DNA of 32,765 nt from UBA4923 sp964606165 (GCA_964606165.1 CAZSFQ010000017.1:1-32765); one strand, 5' to 3'; counted from the stretch's first letter, positions 8,401 to 16,306 are shown. Notes: generated from the letters alone by a model not told the origin. Made by a program: numbers and translations.

Positions 8401-11099
8401 CCAAGGCGCGCGTAAAGGCTCCTGTGTGCGAGATTGTGAGCGGGAAACAATATACCAGCCTGATTGGCGCGCTGGACGACGCAGTGGATGGCGATACCAT
8501 CAGGCTGCTGGCGGATATCGATCATACGGACAGCATCACGGTGGAAGGCATCAAACTCATCTTTGATGTAGGCGCCTTTGAGCTGAAGGTCAACGCCAAC
8601 GGTGCGGCCCTGAGCGTCAGCGATTACGGTGAGGTCGCGCTGGATGCTGACGGCGGCGCCCTCAAGGTGACCGGCACGGAAACAGGCGTCTTTGCCGGGA
8701 GCGGCGGCAAGGCGTCCGTCACCAAGGCCACGGGCACCCTGTATGGCGCGTACGCCTGGGATGGCGGCAGGATCGTGGCGGGCAGCGCCACCGGTACGGG
8801 TGAGGGCAGTTATGGCGCTTATACCTATGGGGCAGGCAGTGAGGTCACAGTCATAGGCCTTGCGCAGGGCAGCTCCCTGGGCGCTTTTGCGCGAGACGGC
8901 GGCAAGGTCTCCGCAGGCAGTGCTACATCCGGTGATGTCGCCGCCTGGGCTAACGGCGCGAACAGCGTGGTCACAGTGGCGGGAGCAGCGCAGGGAAGCA
9001 GCTGTGGCGCATACGCCATGGGCGGCGGCCGGGTCGAGGCGGGCAGCGCAACGGCCACGGCCATTGCCAGCTCCGGCGCGCATGCCACCGGCAAGGATAT
9101 CCATGGCACAGGCAGCAGGATCACGGTCACCGGCCTGGCGCAAGGCGTGGAAATTGGTGCTTTCGCGGCGGATGGCGGCAGCGTGACAGCGGGCAGTGCG
9201 CGTGGCAGTACCGGCGCCAATGCATATGGCACGGGGAGCACAGTCATGGTGAACGGCAGCGCGCAGGGCTTGCGGTGGGGCGCGCGTGCGCAGGATGGCG
9301 GCAGTGTCACGGTGAGCGGTGATGTCTATGGAAAGGGAACGGATGACTACGAGGGAATCGGTGCTTCAGCACTCGGAGCTGGCAGCATGGTTACGGTAGA
9401 CGGAACCATTACGGCAGCTGTCTACATCAGCATTGACTGGCAGGCCAGAACCTTCCCGCAAGGTCTGGCCGGATCAGGGGAAGACGCAGGCTACCTGGTT
9501 TATACCGGGACGCAGAGTTCTGCCAAGGTGCGCGTGAAAACACCTGCCGGGCCGGCAGTGTGCGAGATCGTTGGCAAGGGTCAATATTACAGGCTGATTG
9601 ACGCGCTGAACGAGGCATCGGATGGTGATGTGATCCGCTTGTTGACGAGTATCGATTATCCGGGTGAAATCTCGGTCAATAATATGGTACTCACCTTTGA
9701 CGTGGGCGCGTTTGAATTAAACGTTAACAGCAACTGTACAGGGCTGTACGTGACCAATGGCGGAGAGGTTAAGCTGGCGGGCACCACAGGCGCTTTCAAT
9801 GTGACCGGCACCAGCTATGGAGTTTTTGCGGAGTCCGGAGGCCAGGCCACCGTCACCAAGGCCACGGCCACGGGCGAGAGGGGTAAAGGAGCGTACGCGT
9901 GGGGCGGCAGCAGCGTCGAGGCAGACAGCGTCACGGCGACGGGCCCGCTAAGCTACGGCGCCTGTGCCGTCGGCGCAGGCAGCCGGGTGGAAGTGAACGG
10001 CGACGCTCAAGGCACTTGGGCGGGTGCACGCGCGGAGGATGGCGGCAGCGTCAAGGCAGGCAGTGTCATGGCAATGGGCCCGGGCAGTCACGGCGCGTCC
10101 ACAGGCGGCACGGACAGTTCGGTCACCGTGGTTGGCAATGCACAGGGGGTGACTTGCGGCGCATATGCAAGTGGCACGGACAGTTCGGTTGTGGTGAGTG
10201 GCAATGTACAGGGAGAGAGCATCGGCGCGTTTGCGAGCGGCACGGGCTGTACGATCAAGGTGGACGGTGATGTCACGGCAACGAGCGGGGCCGGATCGGG
10301 CATGGGCGTGAGTGCCGATGAAGGCAGCACCATCATTGTGGGCGGCCATGTACAGGGTGTAAACACAGGTATATTTGCGGCCAGGGGCGGCAGCGCGACG
10401 GCGTACAGTGCCAGGGCCACGGGTGAGAACGGTACCGGCGCGTGGGCCGGGCCCGGCGGCACGGTCACGGTGAGAGGCGATGTACAGGCGACCGGCGCGG
10501 ACAGCGTGGGCGCGGCGGCCGTCGGCACGGGCAGCCTTATCACAGTAGAGGGAGCCATCGTGGCGGCGGATACCTATATCATGATCGGAGGAAAAGACAC
10601 CGGAGTAAAAAAATCGCCCTATCCCGCGGACGGTTCTTTTGGAGTGGGCGCCAATCTGGGCTATCTGGTCTATGACGATGTCAACCAAGCCGGCATGGTG
10701 CGGGTCAAGGTGAAGATCACCGGCCTGCCGGCAAACTTGACCATGCTAACAGGCGGGCAGGTGACCTGGGATCCGCAACCCGGGGGCGGTGCCTGGCACT
10801 GGGATCCGGATTTCTTCTCGGCCAGCTTCAACAGCCCCGCCACCTTCACCGCGAAAAAGGCAGGTAGATCCACCATCAGCTATACGGTCAGCGGCCTGAC
10901 ACAAGAAATCAATGTCACCGTCCAGGCATTAGTGTCCACAGGCACCGGGCAGGATGCCCTGCCGGAGGAGGTGGTGCCGGCTACCGGGCAGGATGTCACG
11001 CCGGGGATGCTGTTGCTGATGCTGGCGGCCTGCATGGGAGCCGCGGCAGCTGCGGTGGACATGGGCCGCCGCAGGAAGGCGCGTGACGACGCAGAATAG
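5460..11099 (+). CDS. Giant secreted beta-helix surface protein, VPATG-anchored
   Basis: A 1,879-residue surface protein. A signal peptide (MKKKILAM, hydrophobic core, AQA cut near residue 25) leads into five related modules, starting at about residues 26, 341, 768, 988 and 1366. From the second on, each module opens with a Cys-Glu/Lys-Ile block, then a conserved ALDDA-x2-GDTIRLL segment and an FDVGA strand, followed by a variable number of 20-25 residue rungs of the form GGxVTVxGxV. This is what right-handed parallel beta-helix adhesins look like. An Ig-like domain (about 1751-1830) follows, then VPATG (1839-1843), a hydrophobic stretch and GRRRKAR, the layout of a sortase signal. AGGAGG precedes the ATG. 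No catalytic motif was seen, so adhesion or a structural role is likelier than enzyme activity. A beta-helix polysaccharide lyase is the alternative. Confidence 0.85.
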   Translation: MKKKILAMILVMALAVILIPAVAQAATRAVNTPELFEQAVADSVSGDIIELTADITLNKNTASPAISLSGKSITIDVGSYTLSIVNTGGPALKVGSGGAVDLAQAPAGAFNVTGTAFGVGAFDGGRATVTNATATAEIIQAEDDASGAYANGSNSTVTVSGKAQAMEGTGAAAADGGSVTAGSTLGLFGAIALDAGSKVLVQGNVKGERLGVGALDGGSVTVNGNVTSDENGVTAINSNITVKGNVGSGYIGVTAYEGGTVTVDGNLSGVESGVEIGESGGIVTVNGIISSPGTYIKINYSYGSVGFVPGDGQIGTNGDAGYMVFAHASFPGCKARVKRPVACKITGGSLDGIEYYALVDALDAAMNASDPAVTIQLLRNIQHKAGISISNKTIIFNVGTYNLEVENSAGHALDVGAGGLVSFVKTTGAFKVKSTGSGYAGVRATNGGKALVSDAIATGVGGMGALSLGAGSEVTVTSLAQGMSAGAVAAEGGKVTVDCAVGTGVNSGGLVASGAGSIAAAGSAKSTGENGAGISVNGAGSLATAESVTASGTDGKGVTASNSGSVTVGSAGTPGSVATTGAGGLGVDTYGDGSTVVVYGHVQSTYRGIETEGGSVTVTGDVTATGAGSHGVNVKGGSVTVTGNVTAAEGDGVHEWGGGSVTVYGDVLGGKYGVFSNYGGIITVTGDVSAASASGTGVAVYIGMVTVDGAIISPHIYIAMGMGLAYQKGPGDGEPGTGDDAGYWVFGDPANPEYQNAKVRVKMAEGTKVCEILGGHQYTSLGAALDDAISGDTIRLLLPVTHRSGLIISGRSITFDVGAYSLNLINTEGTALTVTNQGEVKLASTTGAFHVTGSLIGVAADSGGKAAVTSAAATGASGIGAVASGTGSEIKVLGLTQGVSCGAEASAGGAVTAGSVAATGENSVGVRVRDSGTVVTVKGDIDAAAGYIAIGGALKTAGQGEPGSGDDAGYLIYTDPSEPGAKARVKAPVCEIVSGKQYTSLIGALDDAVDGDTIRLLADIDHTDSITVEGIKLIFDVGAFELKVNANGAALSVSDYGEVALDADGGALKVTGTETGVFAGSGGKASVTKATGTLYGAYAWDGGRIVAGSATGTGEGSYGAYTYGAGSEVTVIGLAQGSSLGAFARDGGKVSAGSATSGDVAAWANGANSVVTVAGAAQGSSCGAYAMGGGRVEAGSATATAIASSGAHATGKDIHGTGSRITVTGLAQGVEIGAFAADGGSVTAGSARGSTGANAYGTGSTVMVNGSAQGLRWGARAQDGGSVTVSGDVYGKGTDDYEGIGASALGAGSMVTVDGTITAAVYISIDWQARTFPQGLAGSGEDAGYLVYTGTQSSAKVRVKTPAGPAVCEIVGKGQYYRLIDALNEASDGDVIRLLTSIDYPGEISVNNMVLTFDVGAFELNVNSNCTGLYVTNGGEVKLAGTTGAFNVTGTSYGVFAESGGQATVTKATATGERGKGAYAWGGSSVEADSVTATGPLSYGACAVGAGSRVEVNGDAQGTWAGARAEDGGSVKAGSVMAMGPGSHGASTGGTDSSVTVVGNAQGVTCGAYASGTDSSVVVSGNVQGESIGAFASGTGCTIKVDGDVTATSGAGSGMGVSADEGSTIIVGGHVQGVNTGIFAARGGSATAYSARATGENGTGAWAGPGGTVTVRGDVQATGADSVGAAAVGTGSLITVEGAIVAADTYIMIGGKDTGVKKSPYPADGSFGVGANLGYLVYDDVNQAGMVRVKVKITGLPANLTMLTGGQVTWDPQPGGGAWHWDPDFFSASFNSPATFTAKKAGRSTISYTVSGLTQEINVTVQALVSTGTGQDALPEEVVPATGQDVTPGMLLLMLAACMGAAAAAVDMGRRRKARDDAE
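5535..10709 (+). repeat. Five diverged tandem modules inside surface protein gene
   Basis: The five protein modules correspond to about 5535-6479, 6480-7760, 7761-8420, 8421-9554 and 9555-10709. Modules 3, 4 and 5 are the most alike. Each ends with a GYLVY/GYMVF strand and a KARVK or KVRVK stretch. Lengths differ from about 220 to 430 residues because the number of beta-helix rungs differs, which points to growth and loss by recombination within the gene. Confidence 0.8.
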
Positions 11100-11145
11100 C
11101 ATGGTTCCAGGCACAGTAGTCTTAAAAAAAGTATTCAGAATGCCG

Positions 11146-11170
11146 AAAAGCCCGAAAATTCGGGCTTTTT
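11146..11170. terminator. Bidirectional intrinsic terminator
   Basis: AAAAGCCCGAA (11146-11156) pairs with TTCGGGCTTTT (11159-11169), with T runs on the plus strand and, because of the A run, on the minus strand too. It can end both the surface protein transcript and the converging tmRNA transcript, 26 bases past the tmRNA 3' end. Confidence 0.88.
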
Positions 11171-11195
11171 GGCTGTGCTCATTTTCTACACTCAA

Positions 11196-11570
11196 TGGTG
11201 GAAGCGAGGGGAGTCGAACCCCTGTCCGAAATCATCTCCAAAGGGACATCTCCGGGTGCAGTCCGTGGTCGATATTCCCCGATCCGTCAAGTCCACAGAC
11301 CATCTTGGCGGCCGGGTAGTCTCATGGTACGCGGCAGGGCCTCAAGACATTGGCCCGCCGGTTGCCCCCTTTGACCTGCCTAAGGGGAAAGGTCTGCTGT
11401 TGACGTCCCTTTACGGCTAGCAGATTCGCCGCAGGGACGGCAGCGGTTACGCCGCTGCGAGTGCCGGTTTATTGGCAATTATATAAGTTTCCCGTTTTTT
11501 AAAGAGGCCAACGAGAATCCTCTACCCGCTTTCCCGATCTCAACAACCCCGTCGAAACCAGTGCGCTCCC
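11196..11570 (-). ncRNA. ssrA: Transfer-messenger RNA (tmRNA)
   Basis: A 375-base tmRNA that frees stalled ribosomes and tags the unfinished protein. The 5' end GGGAGCG pairs with CGCTTCC before a genome-encoded ACCA, giving the seven-pair acceptor with one G-U. The 5' domain has the tmRNA signature GGTTTCGACGGGG, and the 3' end has the T arm with GGTTCGACTCC. The tag reading frame is followed by a hairpin (GCAGCGG / CCGCTGC) with the stop codon in its loop, as in the well-studied E. coli molecule. It is one-piece, not permuted. It has its own promoter and shares a terminator with the surface gene. The protein partner smpB is not in the window. Confidence 0.95.
11447..11476 (-). other. tmRNA tag reading frame, ANKPALAAA
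   Basis: The frame starts at GCC (11476-11474), preceded by ATAATT where the usual TAGTC-like element stands, and ends at TAA (11449-11447). It encodes ANKPALAAA, nine residues. The ALA-A ending that proteases recognise is kept, with one extra alanine. The choice of resume codon is by analogy; upstream in-frame codons are open. Confidence 0.75.
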
Positions 11571-11584
11571 GTTGAGAGCGACTC

Positions 11585-11613
11585 ATTATAGCACGGAAAT
11601 GGACTCTTGTAAA
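11585..11613 (-). promoter_or_regulatory. Strong promoter of tmRNA
   Basis: On the minus strand TTTACA (11613-11608), a 17-base spacer and TATAAT (11590-11585). Transcription would start a few bases before the mature 5' end at 11570, as expected for a precursor trimmed by RNase P. Confidence 0.88.
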
Positions 11614-11692
11614 AGAACAAAGGGCTCCGCAGGTGGTATGCTATCCATGTGACAGCGAACGCTTGAATTCTTTTGCGTCCGGAGGAAGAAAG

Positions 11693-13246
11693 ATGACTTA
11701 CCAGGAACAATACGTATTGGCAGTCGATGTGGGGACCCAAAGCGTCCGTGCCATCGTTTTCGACCGGGAGGGCGGGCAGATAGCCAAGGCCAGGAAGATC
11801 AGCAAACCTTATTACAGCCTTGACCCGGGATGGGCGGAGGTGCCGGCCGATCAATTCTTCGATGATTCCTGTGAGGTCATCCGCCAGGTAATTGACCAGC
11901 TGGGCGACAAGGTCAGCTTGCTGAAAGCCATGGCCATTACGGCCAACCGCGACAACATCATCCCCCTCGACGATGACGGCCAGCCCCTGCGCGACTGGAT
12001 CACCTGGGTGGATACCCGGCGGGCGCCGGAGGCCATGGAGGCCCTGAAAAAGGAGCTGACCGGGGTTGACCTGGCCATCTACCTTTACGATTACGCCTTT
12101 TTTTCCATGATCGCCTACCGTTCCAAATTCAACTGGATCAAATACAATGAACCTGAGATATATGCCCGGGCCAAGCGCTATGTCTCCCTGACGGGCTATT
12201 TGAACTTGAAACTCTGCGGTGTCTTTAAAGACGCCCGCGGCATGCAGGTCGGCTACGTTCCTTACCAGGCCAAGAGGCAGGACTGGTACCGCATCAAGGG
12301 GGTATTCAAGTTTCTGGGGGTCCGCCGCGACCAGCTGCCCGATCTGGTCCCGCCGGGGGAGGAGATCGGCAGGATAACGGAGGCGGGGCATGAAGCCAGC
12401 GGCTTGCCGGTCGGCCTGCCCGTCGTCGCGTCAGCAGGTGACAAGCAGTGCGAAACCCTGGGCGGCGGCGTATTCGATCCCTCCCAGGCCGTCATCAGCT
12501 ACGGGACCATGGCGACCTTGGGCACGACCATCATGCATCACATTGAAGACAAGAAATTGAAGTTTTACACCTTTGCCAGCTGCGTCCCCGATGCCTGGAA
12601 CCCGGAATACAGCATCTACCGCGGCTATTGGCTGGTGACCTGGTTCTGCCAGCAGTACGCCAGGGAGAGCGGCATGCCCGAGTTTTTGGCCCGGATGAAC
12701 GAGGAAGTCGTCAATGTGCCGCCCGGTTCCAACGGACTTCTTGTCTTTCCTTTCTGGACCATCCACCCCGGGCTGTACCCCCACGGCAAGGGTATGATCG
12801 CGGGCTGGGTCGACCGCCATACCGAGGTCGACCTCTACCGGGCAATCCTGGAGAGTATCGCCTACGCCTTGCGGGAGGGACTGGAACTGATTGAGGCCAA
12901 AAGCCGGACCAAGGTGCAAAAACTGACCGTTGTCGGCGGAGGCAGCCAGTCGGACGCCGCCATGCAGCTGACGGCTGATGTGTTCAACCTGCCGGTGATA
13001 CGCCTGGCAAGCGGAGAGGTCAGCGCCATCGGGGCGGCCATCAACGCGGGGATGTGGGCGGGCTTTTACCAGTCCTATGAGGAAGGGGTCAGAGCCATGA
13101 CCCACGAAGAGCGGGTTTTTTGGCCAGACGCCAAAAATGTCGCTATCTATGATGACCTCTATAACAGGATCTACAAGAAGGTATACAAGAGCAATGAGAA
13201 ATTGTTCAAGGAGTTGGAACGCTATTCGGGAAAAAGCCAGGAGTAA
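11693..13246 (+). CDS. FGGY-family carbohydrate kinase
   Basis: A 517-residue ATP-dependent sugar or polyol kinase of the FGGY family (xylulokinase, glycerol kinase and relatives). The N-terminal phosphate loop reads DVGTQS (12-17), the substrate region has WITWVDTRR, the likely catalytic base is D250 in SAGDKQ, and the C-terminal lobe has the nucleotide-binding GGGSQSDA stretch near 415. Length fits the family. GGAGG stands seven bases before the ATG. No transporter, isomerase or regulator flanks it, so the substrate cannot be inferred from context; the sequence departs from glycerol kinase and from standard xylulokinase. The kinase family is secure, the substrate is open. Confidence 0.9.
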   Translation: MTYQEQYVLAVDVGTQSVRAIVFDREGGQIAKARKISKPYYSLDPGWAEVPADQFFDDSCEVIRQVIDQLGDKVSLLKAMAITANRDNIIPLDDDGQPLRDWITWVDTRRAPEAMEALKKELTGVDLAIYLYDYAFFSMIAYRSKFNWIKYNEPEIYARAKRYVSLTGYLNLKLCGVFKDARGMQVGYVPYQAKRQDWYRIKGVFKFLGVRRDQLPDLVPPGEEIGRITEAGHEASGLPVGLPVVASAGDKQCETLGGGVFDPSQAVISYGTMATLGTTIMHHIEDKKLKFYTFASCVPDAWNPEYSIYRGYWLVTWFCQQYARESGMPEFLARMNEEVVNVPPGSNGLLVFPFWTIHPGLYPHGKGMIAGWVDRHTEVDLYRAILESIAYALREGLELIEAKSRTKVQKLTVVGGGSQSDAAMQLTADVFNLPVIRLASGEVSAIGAAINAGMWAGFYQSYEEGVRAMTHEERVFWPDAKNVAIYDDLYNRIYKKVYKSNEKLFKELERYSGKSQE

Positions 13247-13341
13247 CTTATTCCACGCTTTGGCGTCTTGAAAGGTAGAGAGCCTTCATGGTGGTGCCGT
13301 CCTTGTTTGGAGTCAAGGCAGACGGAAAAAGGAGAGAAAAA

Positions 13342-14304
13342 ATGAAAAAGAGAACTCGCATTGTCATCCTTGTGGCCGCGCTTCTTCTGGTTGCCCTGAT
13401 GGGCGCGGGGTGCGCAATGGGGATGTCCAAGGATACGGCTCCCCGGGAACCCGGCGACTGGAATGAAGGAGCCGAGTGGGGCGAGGATGCTGCCGGCGAC
13501 TATCCGGGGATCGTGCCCCCCGCTCCCGATTCGCCTCTGCCGCTTCCTCCCGGTGAGATTGAGCGCAAGTTCATCCAAAACGGTGAACTGGCCCTGCGCA
13601 GCTCGGATATAAATAAGACCTACGAATCGCTGTCGGCCTTGACTCTGCAGCTGGGCGGGCGGGTCGTTTCCTATGAGCAGCTGACATCGGGCGATGTCAG
13701 CTGGATCACCATGCAGGTGGCCGTCCCCTTCGGAAAGTTGTCGGACTTCATGGAGCACACGGCGGAAAATGTCACCAAGGTGGAGAACAAGCTGGTCACC
13801 AGTGAAGAAGTAACTGAATCCTACTACGACACCAAGACCAGGATCCAGTCGACCGAGGAGCTGATTTCCCATTACCGGTCCATGCTGACCAAAGCGGAAA
13901 CCATCGAGGAGACGCTCATGGTCCAGGAACGCATCGATGAACTGACGGTTTCACTGGAGAGCCTGAAAGGCCGGCTGCAACTTCTGGACAGCCTGACCCG
14001 CGAATCAAAAATCGACATCACCATCAGGATGGAAACCGACCCGACCATCACCAGGCAGGAAGTGACCTGGGAGACACTCAAGTGGTCCGATGTCGGTTAC
14101 CTGATGAAAAGCGCCATTCAGCGTGTGGGGATCGGGATCGTTCTCGCCATCCAGTACTTTCTGGTGATCCTGGTTTACGCCGTCCCCCTGATCGTACTGC
14201 TTGCTGTCGTGCTCCTGATCATCTGGCTGGTCAGACGGCGCAAGAGGAAGGCAGCCGCGAAGAAGGCTGGAACAGGACCGCCCCTGCCGCCGGCGCAGGA
14301 ATAA
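13342..14304 (+). CDS. DUF4349-type membrane lipoprotein
   Basis: A 320-residue protein with a signal peptide ending in MGAGC (Cys24), a slightly irregular lipobox, then an acidic Pro-rich linker (about 25-75). Residues 78-255 match the DUF4349 pattern: the opening ERKFIQNGELAL, a GGRVVSYEQ strand, VPFGKLSDFM, the EEVTESYYDTKTR helix and a coiled stretch (about 175-215). A membrane helix (about 270-300) and a basic RRRKRK tail close it. Family members are cell-envelope proteins without a known activity. AAGGAG is seven bases before the ATG; an 18-codon longer reading would bury the signal peptide. It stands alone and ends in a strong terminator. Confidence 0.85.
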   Translation: MKKRTRIVILVAALLLVALMGAGCAMGMSKDTAPREPGDWNEGAEWGEDAAGDYPGIVPPAPDSPLPLPPGEIERKFIQNGELALRSSDINKTYESLSALTLQLGGRVVSYEQLTSGDVSWITMQVAVPFGKLSDFMEHTAENVTKVENKLVTSEEVTESYYDTKTRIQSTEELISHYRSMLTKAETIEETLMVQERIDELTVSLESLKGRLQLLDSLTRESKIDITIRMETDPTITRQEVTWETLKWSDVGYLMKSAIQRVGIGIVLAIQYFLVILVYAVPLIVLLAVVLLIIWLVRRRKRKAAAKKAGTGPPLPPAQE

Positions 14305-14320
14305 GCGGAGAATTGACAAA

Positions 14321-14348
14321 AAAAGAGCGGGCTCCGGCCCGCTCTTTT
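14321..14348. terminator. Bidirectional intrinsic terminator
   Basis: AAAAGAGCGGGC (14321-14332) and GCCCGCTCTTTT (14337-14348) form a perfect 12-pair stem with a TCCG loop. A and T runs flank it on both strands, so it serves the DUF4349 gene and the converging PP2C-like gene. Confidence 0.93.
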
Positions 14349-14363
14349 ACAATTGCAGAAATT

Positions 14364-15374
14364 TCATCGAAGGATCAAAAACCAGACAAAGAGGATGGCG
14401 GCAAGGCCGACCAGGAAGCCCAGGAGAAGGAAGAGGAAAAAGGTTCTCACATTTCTTTTGCGCTTTTCTTTCTTCACCTTGGCCATCCCCTCATCCCCGT
14501 TCACTTTCTTCCTGTCTTTTGCTTTGCCCTGTTTATTCTCATCCAGGCTGTCATCCAGGATTCCGTTGTGATAGATGGTCTTGCGAAGCTCGCTGCCCGG
14601 GACCTCCAGTCCAGGTTCCGTGAGTTCGAGATCCCTCACCTTGACAGCGAGGATGGTGCCGCTTAATGAATCATCGCCTTGACGCGAATGGATCTGCGCC
14701 TGCCGGATCGAAGCGGCAAAGGCGTCGGGAGACGAGAGATCCCCAATCAGTTGGCGTGGATGGTAACCCTTGCGAAAACCCTTTGAGGTTAAAAGGATCA
14801 TATCCCCCGGCTTCAGGTCAACTTTCTGGGTGATCATGTCGGCGGGGGGCGGCGCGGTTGAACCATCGCCGATGAGAGCAGGCTGCCTTTTGCTGGTATT
14901 GCCGGCAGGGCAGGACAGGTGAAAGAGCTCGCCGCCGCGGAATAAAAAGATATCTGTTTCACCCAGGTTGAGGATGTAGGCGGCGTTGGCGTCGATCAGC
15001 AGCAGGGCCATGGAAGCACCTGCCGTCCCGTCGCCGCGGGGCTTGAGCTGACTCAGGACGCGGCTGTGGGCCTCCTTGACCAGGTCACGGCTGAATTTTT
15101 GGAAATTGAGGTCAGGGCTTTGATAGCGGCCGAGAAGGTCGGTCAGATCACTGGCTGTCCGCTGAATAATGCGGCCCGCCAGGTCGCCGGCACCCGGCCC
15201 GCCCACACCCTGGGTCACAAGGTAAAGCTGGTTGTAGCCGCTTGAGCTTCCTGTCTGCTCCTCGGTCCCGGTAATCATGTCGGGGTAGACCCGGCCCCCG
15301 AGACTGAAGGTATCTTCATTGACCGTTGTTTGTTTTCCCGATTCAGTCAGCCCAATGACAAATGTTCTGGCCAT
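14364..15374 (-). CDS. Degenerate PP2C-like membrane protein (likely pseudophosphatase)
   Basis: A 336-residue protein whose first 246 residues follow the PP2C/PrpC Ser/Thr phosphatase fold: NED (19-21), a VTQGVGG strand (53-59) where active enzymes have a DGxGG, GASMALLLI, LNLGETDIFLFRGG (GDSR in active enzymes), PGDMILLTSKG (SDG in active enzymes) and a final GTILAVKV strand. The metal-binding aspartates are thus Gln55 and Lys198. A charged linker (about 250-310) leads to one C-terminal membrane helix, so the domain faces the cytoplasm. The start has GAGG five bases upstream. No Ser/Thr kinase is adjacent. It may bind phosphoproteins without cleaving them; the fold assignment is by motif order, not alignment. 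Confidence 0.8.
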   Translation of the reverse strand: MARTFVIGLTESGKQTTVNEDTFSLGGRVYPDMITGTEEQTGSSSGYNQLYLVTQGVGGPGAGDLAGRIIQRTASDLTDLLGRYQSPDLNFQKFSRDLVKEAHSRVLSQLKPRGDGTAGASMALLLIDANAAYILNLGETDIFLFRGGELFHLSCPAGNTSKRQPALIGDGSTAPPPADMITQKVDLKPGDMILLTSKGFRKGYHPRQLIGDLSSPDAFAASIRQAQIHSRQGDDSLSGTILAVKVRDLELTEPGLEVPGSELRKTIYHNGILDDSLDENKQGKAKDRKKVNGDEGMAKVKKEKRKRNVRTFFLFLLLGFLVGLAAILFVWFLILR

Positions 15375-15514
15375 ATAATCCTCATAAATAAATCCAAATA
15401 GTTATCGAAAGCGATTATTTCGGCATTCATGATAGCACAAAGGCAGGCAGATGATATGATTAAAACAATGCGGCTGCAAAGGCCGGACAGGGCGTGTGGA
15501 CGGAGGTGGCCGGG

Positions 15515-16306
15515 ATGAACGGGGCAGGGGACAGGAAGGAAACAAAAAGAGCCATTGTCATGGTTACCGGAGCTTCGTCAGGCCTGGGCGCGGCGCTGAC
15601 CCGCCTCCTCGATGAAACGTTGCCCGATGGGCTGATCCTGTGGCTGATCGCCCGGAATGAGGAGAAACTGGCGTCTTTTGCCTCTTCGCTTCGCCATGAA
15701 AGCAGGGTGCTGGCACTCGATCTTGCCAAGGACTTGTCCTATGACCGTCTGAAGGAGTTGCTGGAGGGGGAGGAGCCCGTGGTTCAGCTGCTGGTCAATA
15801 ACGCGGGGGAGGGTTGCTCGGGCACATTCTGCTCCCAGGAACCCGAATCGCACCTGCAGCTTTGCGACCTGAATGTCAGGGCCCAGCTGGCCATGACCTC
15901 CCTGGCGCTTCCATTTATGGAGGAAGGCAGTTCGATCCTCTTCACCTCCTCGGTTGCCGCCTTTTTGCCCCAGCCCGGCTTCGCGGCCTACGCGGCCTCC
16001 AAGGCTTTCATTTTGTCTTTCGGACGCGCCCTTCGCGAGGAAGTCAAAAAGCAGGGGATCCGGGTGACTGTCACCTGTCCCAACCCTATGTTGACGGACT
16101 TCTTCTCGGCGGAACAAAAAGAGGCCCTATTGAAGTCCTACAAGCGGTTCGGCATCGAAGACCCCGGCCGGGTGGCGCAAAAGACGCTGGCCGCCATGCG
16201 GCGAAACAAGGGTGTCGTTGTCACCAGCCCGGCGGGGAAACTGATCCGGCTGGCAGCCAAAGTCCTGCCTGCAGGATGGCTGCTGCGGATGATTTCCTGG
16301 GAGTGA
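15515..16306 (+). CDS. Short-chain dehydrogenase/reductase (SDR)
   Basis: A 263-residue classical SDR oxidoreductase using NAD(P)H. It shows TGASSGLG (18-25), NNAG (95-98), the catalytic S146 and YAASK (Y159, K163), with the normal 13-residue Ser-Tyr spacing. An arginine follows the first strand (ARNEEK), which often goes with NADPH use. The substrate is unknown; the C-terminus (AAMRRNKG, then a hydrophobic-basic end) resembles the DltE/YqjQ-like group of membrane-associated SDRs, a tentative comparison. The ATG at 15515 is chosen over a GTG seven codons earlier because GGAGG is eight bases before it. It is divergent from the PP2C-like gene and converges on the NYN gene with 15 bases between. 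Confidence 0.9.
   Translation: MNGAGDRKETKRAIVMVTGASSGLGAALTRLLDETLPDGLILWLIARNEEKLASFASSLRHESRVLALDLAKDLSYDRLKELLEGEEPVVQLLVNNAGEGCSGTFCSQEPESHLQLCDLNVRAQLAMTSLALPFMEEGSSILFTSSVAAFLPQPGFAAYAASKAFILSFGRALREEVKKQGIRVTVTCPNPMLTDFFSAEQKEALLKSYKRFGIEDPGRVAQKTLAAMRRNKGVVVTSPAGKLIRLAAKVLPAGWLLRMISWE

Noticed and set aside
7146..9143. A 665-codon open frame on the minus strand opposite the surface protein gene
   Set aside because: The GC-rich repeats of the plus-strand gene keep stops out of this frame. It has no ribosome site, no membrane or domain pattern, and its composition (Arg, His, Ala) is that of a shadow frame.
5535..10709. Regular repeats that might suggest a CRISPR array or a minisatellite
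   Set aside because: The repeats are protein-level and diverged at the DNA level, with period about 60-75 bases and no constant repeat or unique spacers.
12431..13105. A 224-codon minus-strand frame opposite the FGGY kinase
   Set aside because: Overlaps a well-supported kinase domain; no ribosome site or recognisable motif.
15494..15514. GTG start of the SDR gene seven codons upstream
   Set aside because: The ATG at 15515 has GGAGG at the right distance and fits the family start.
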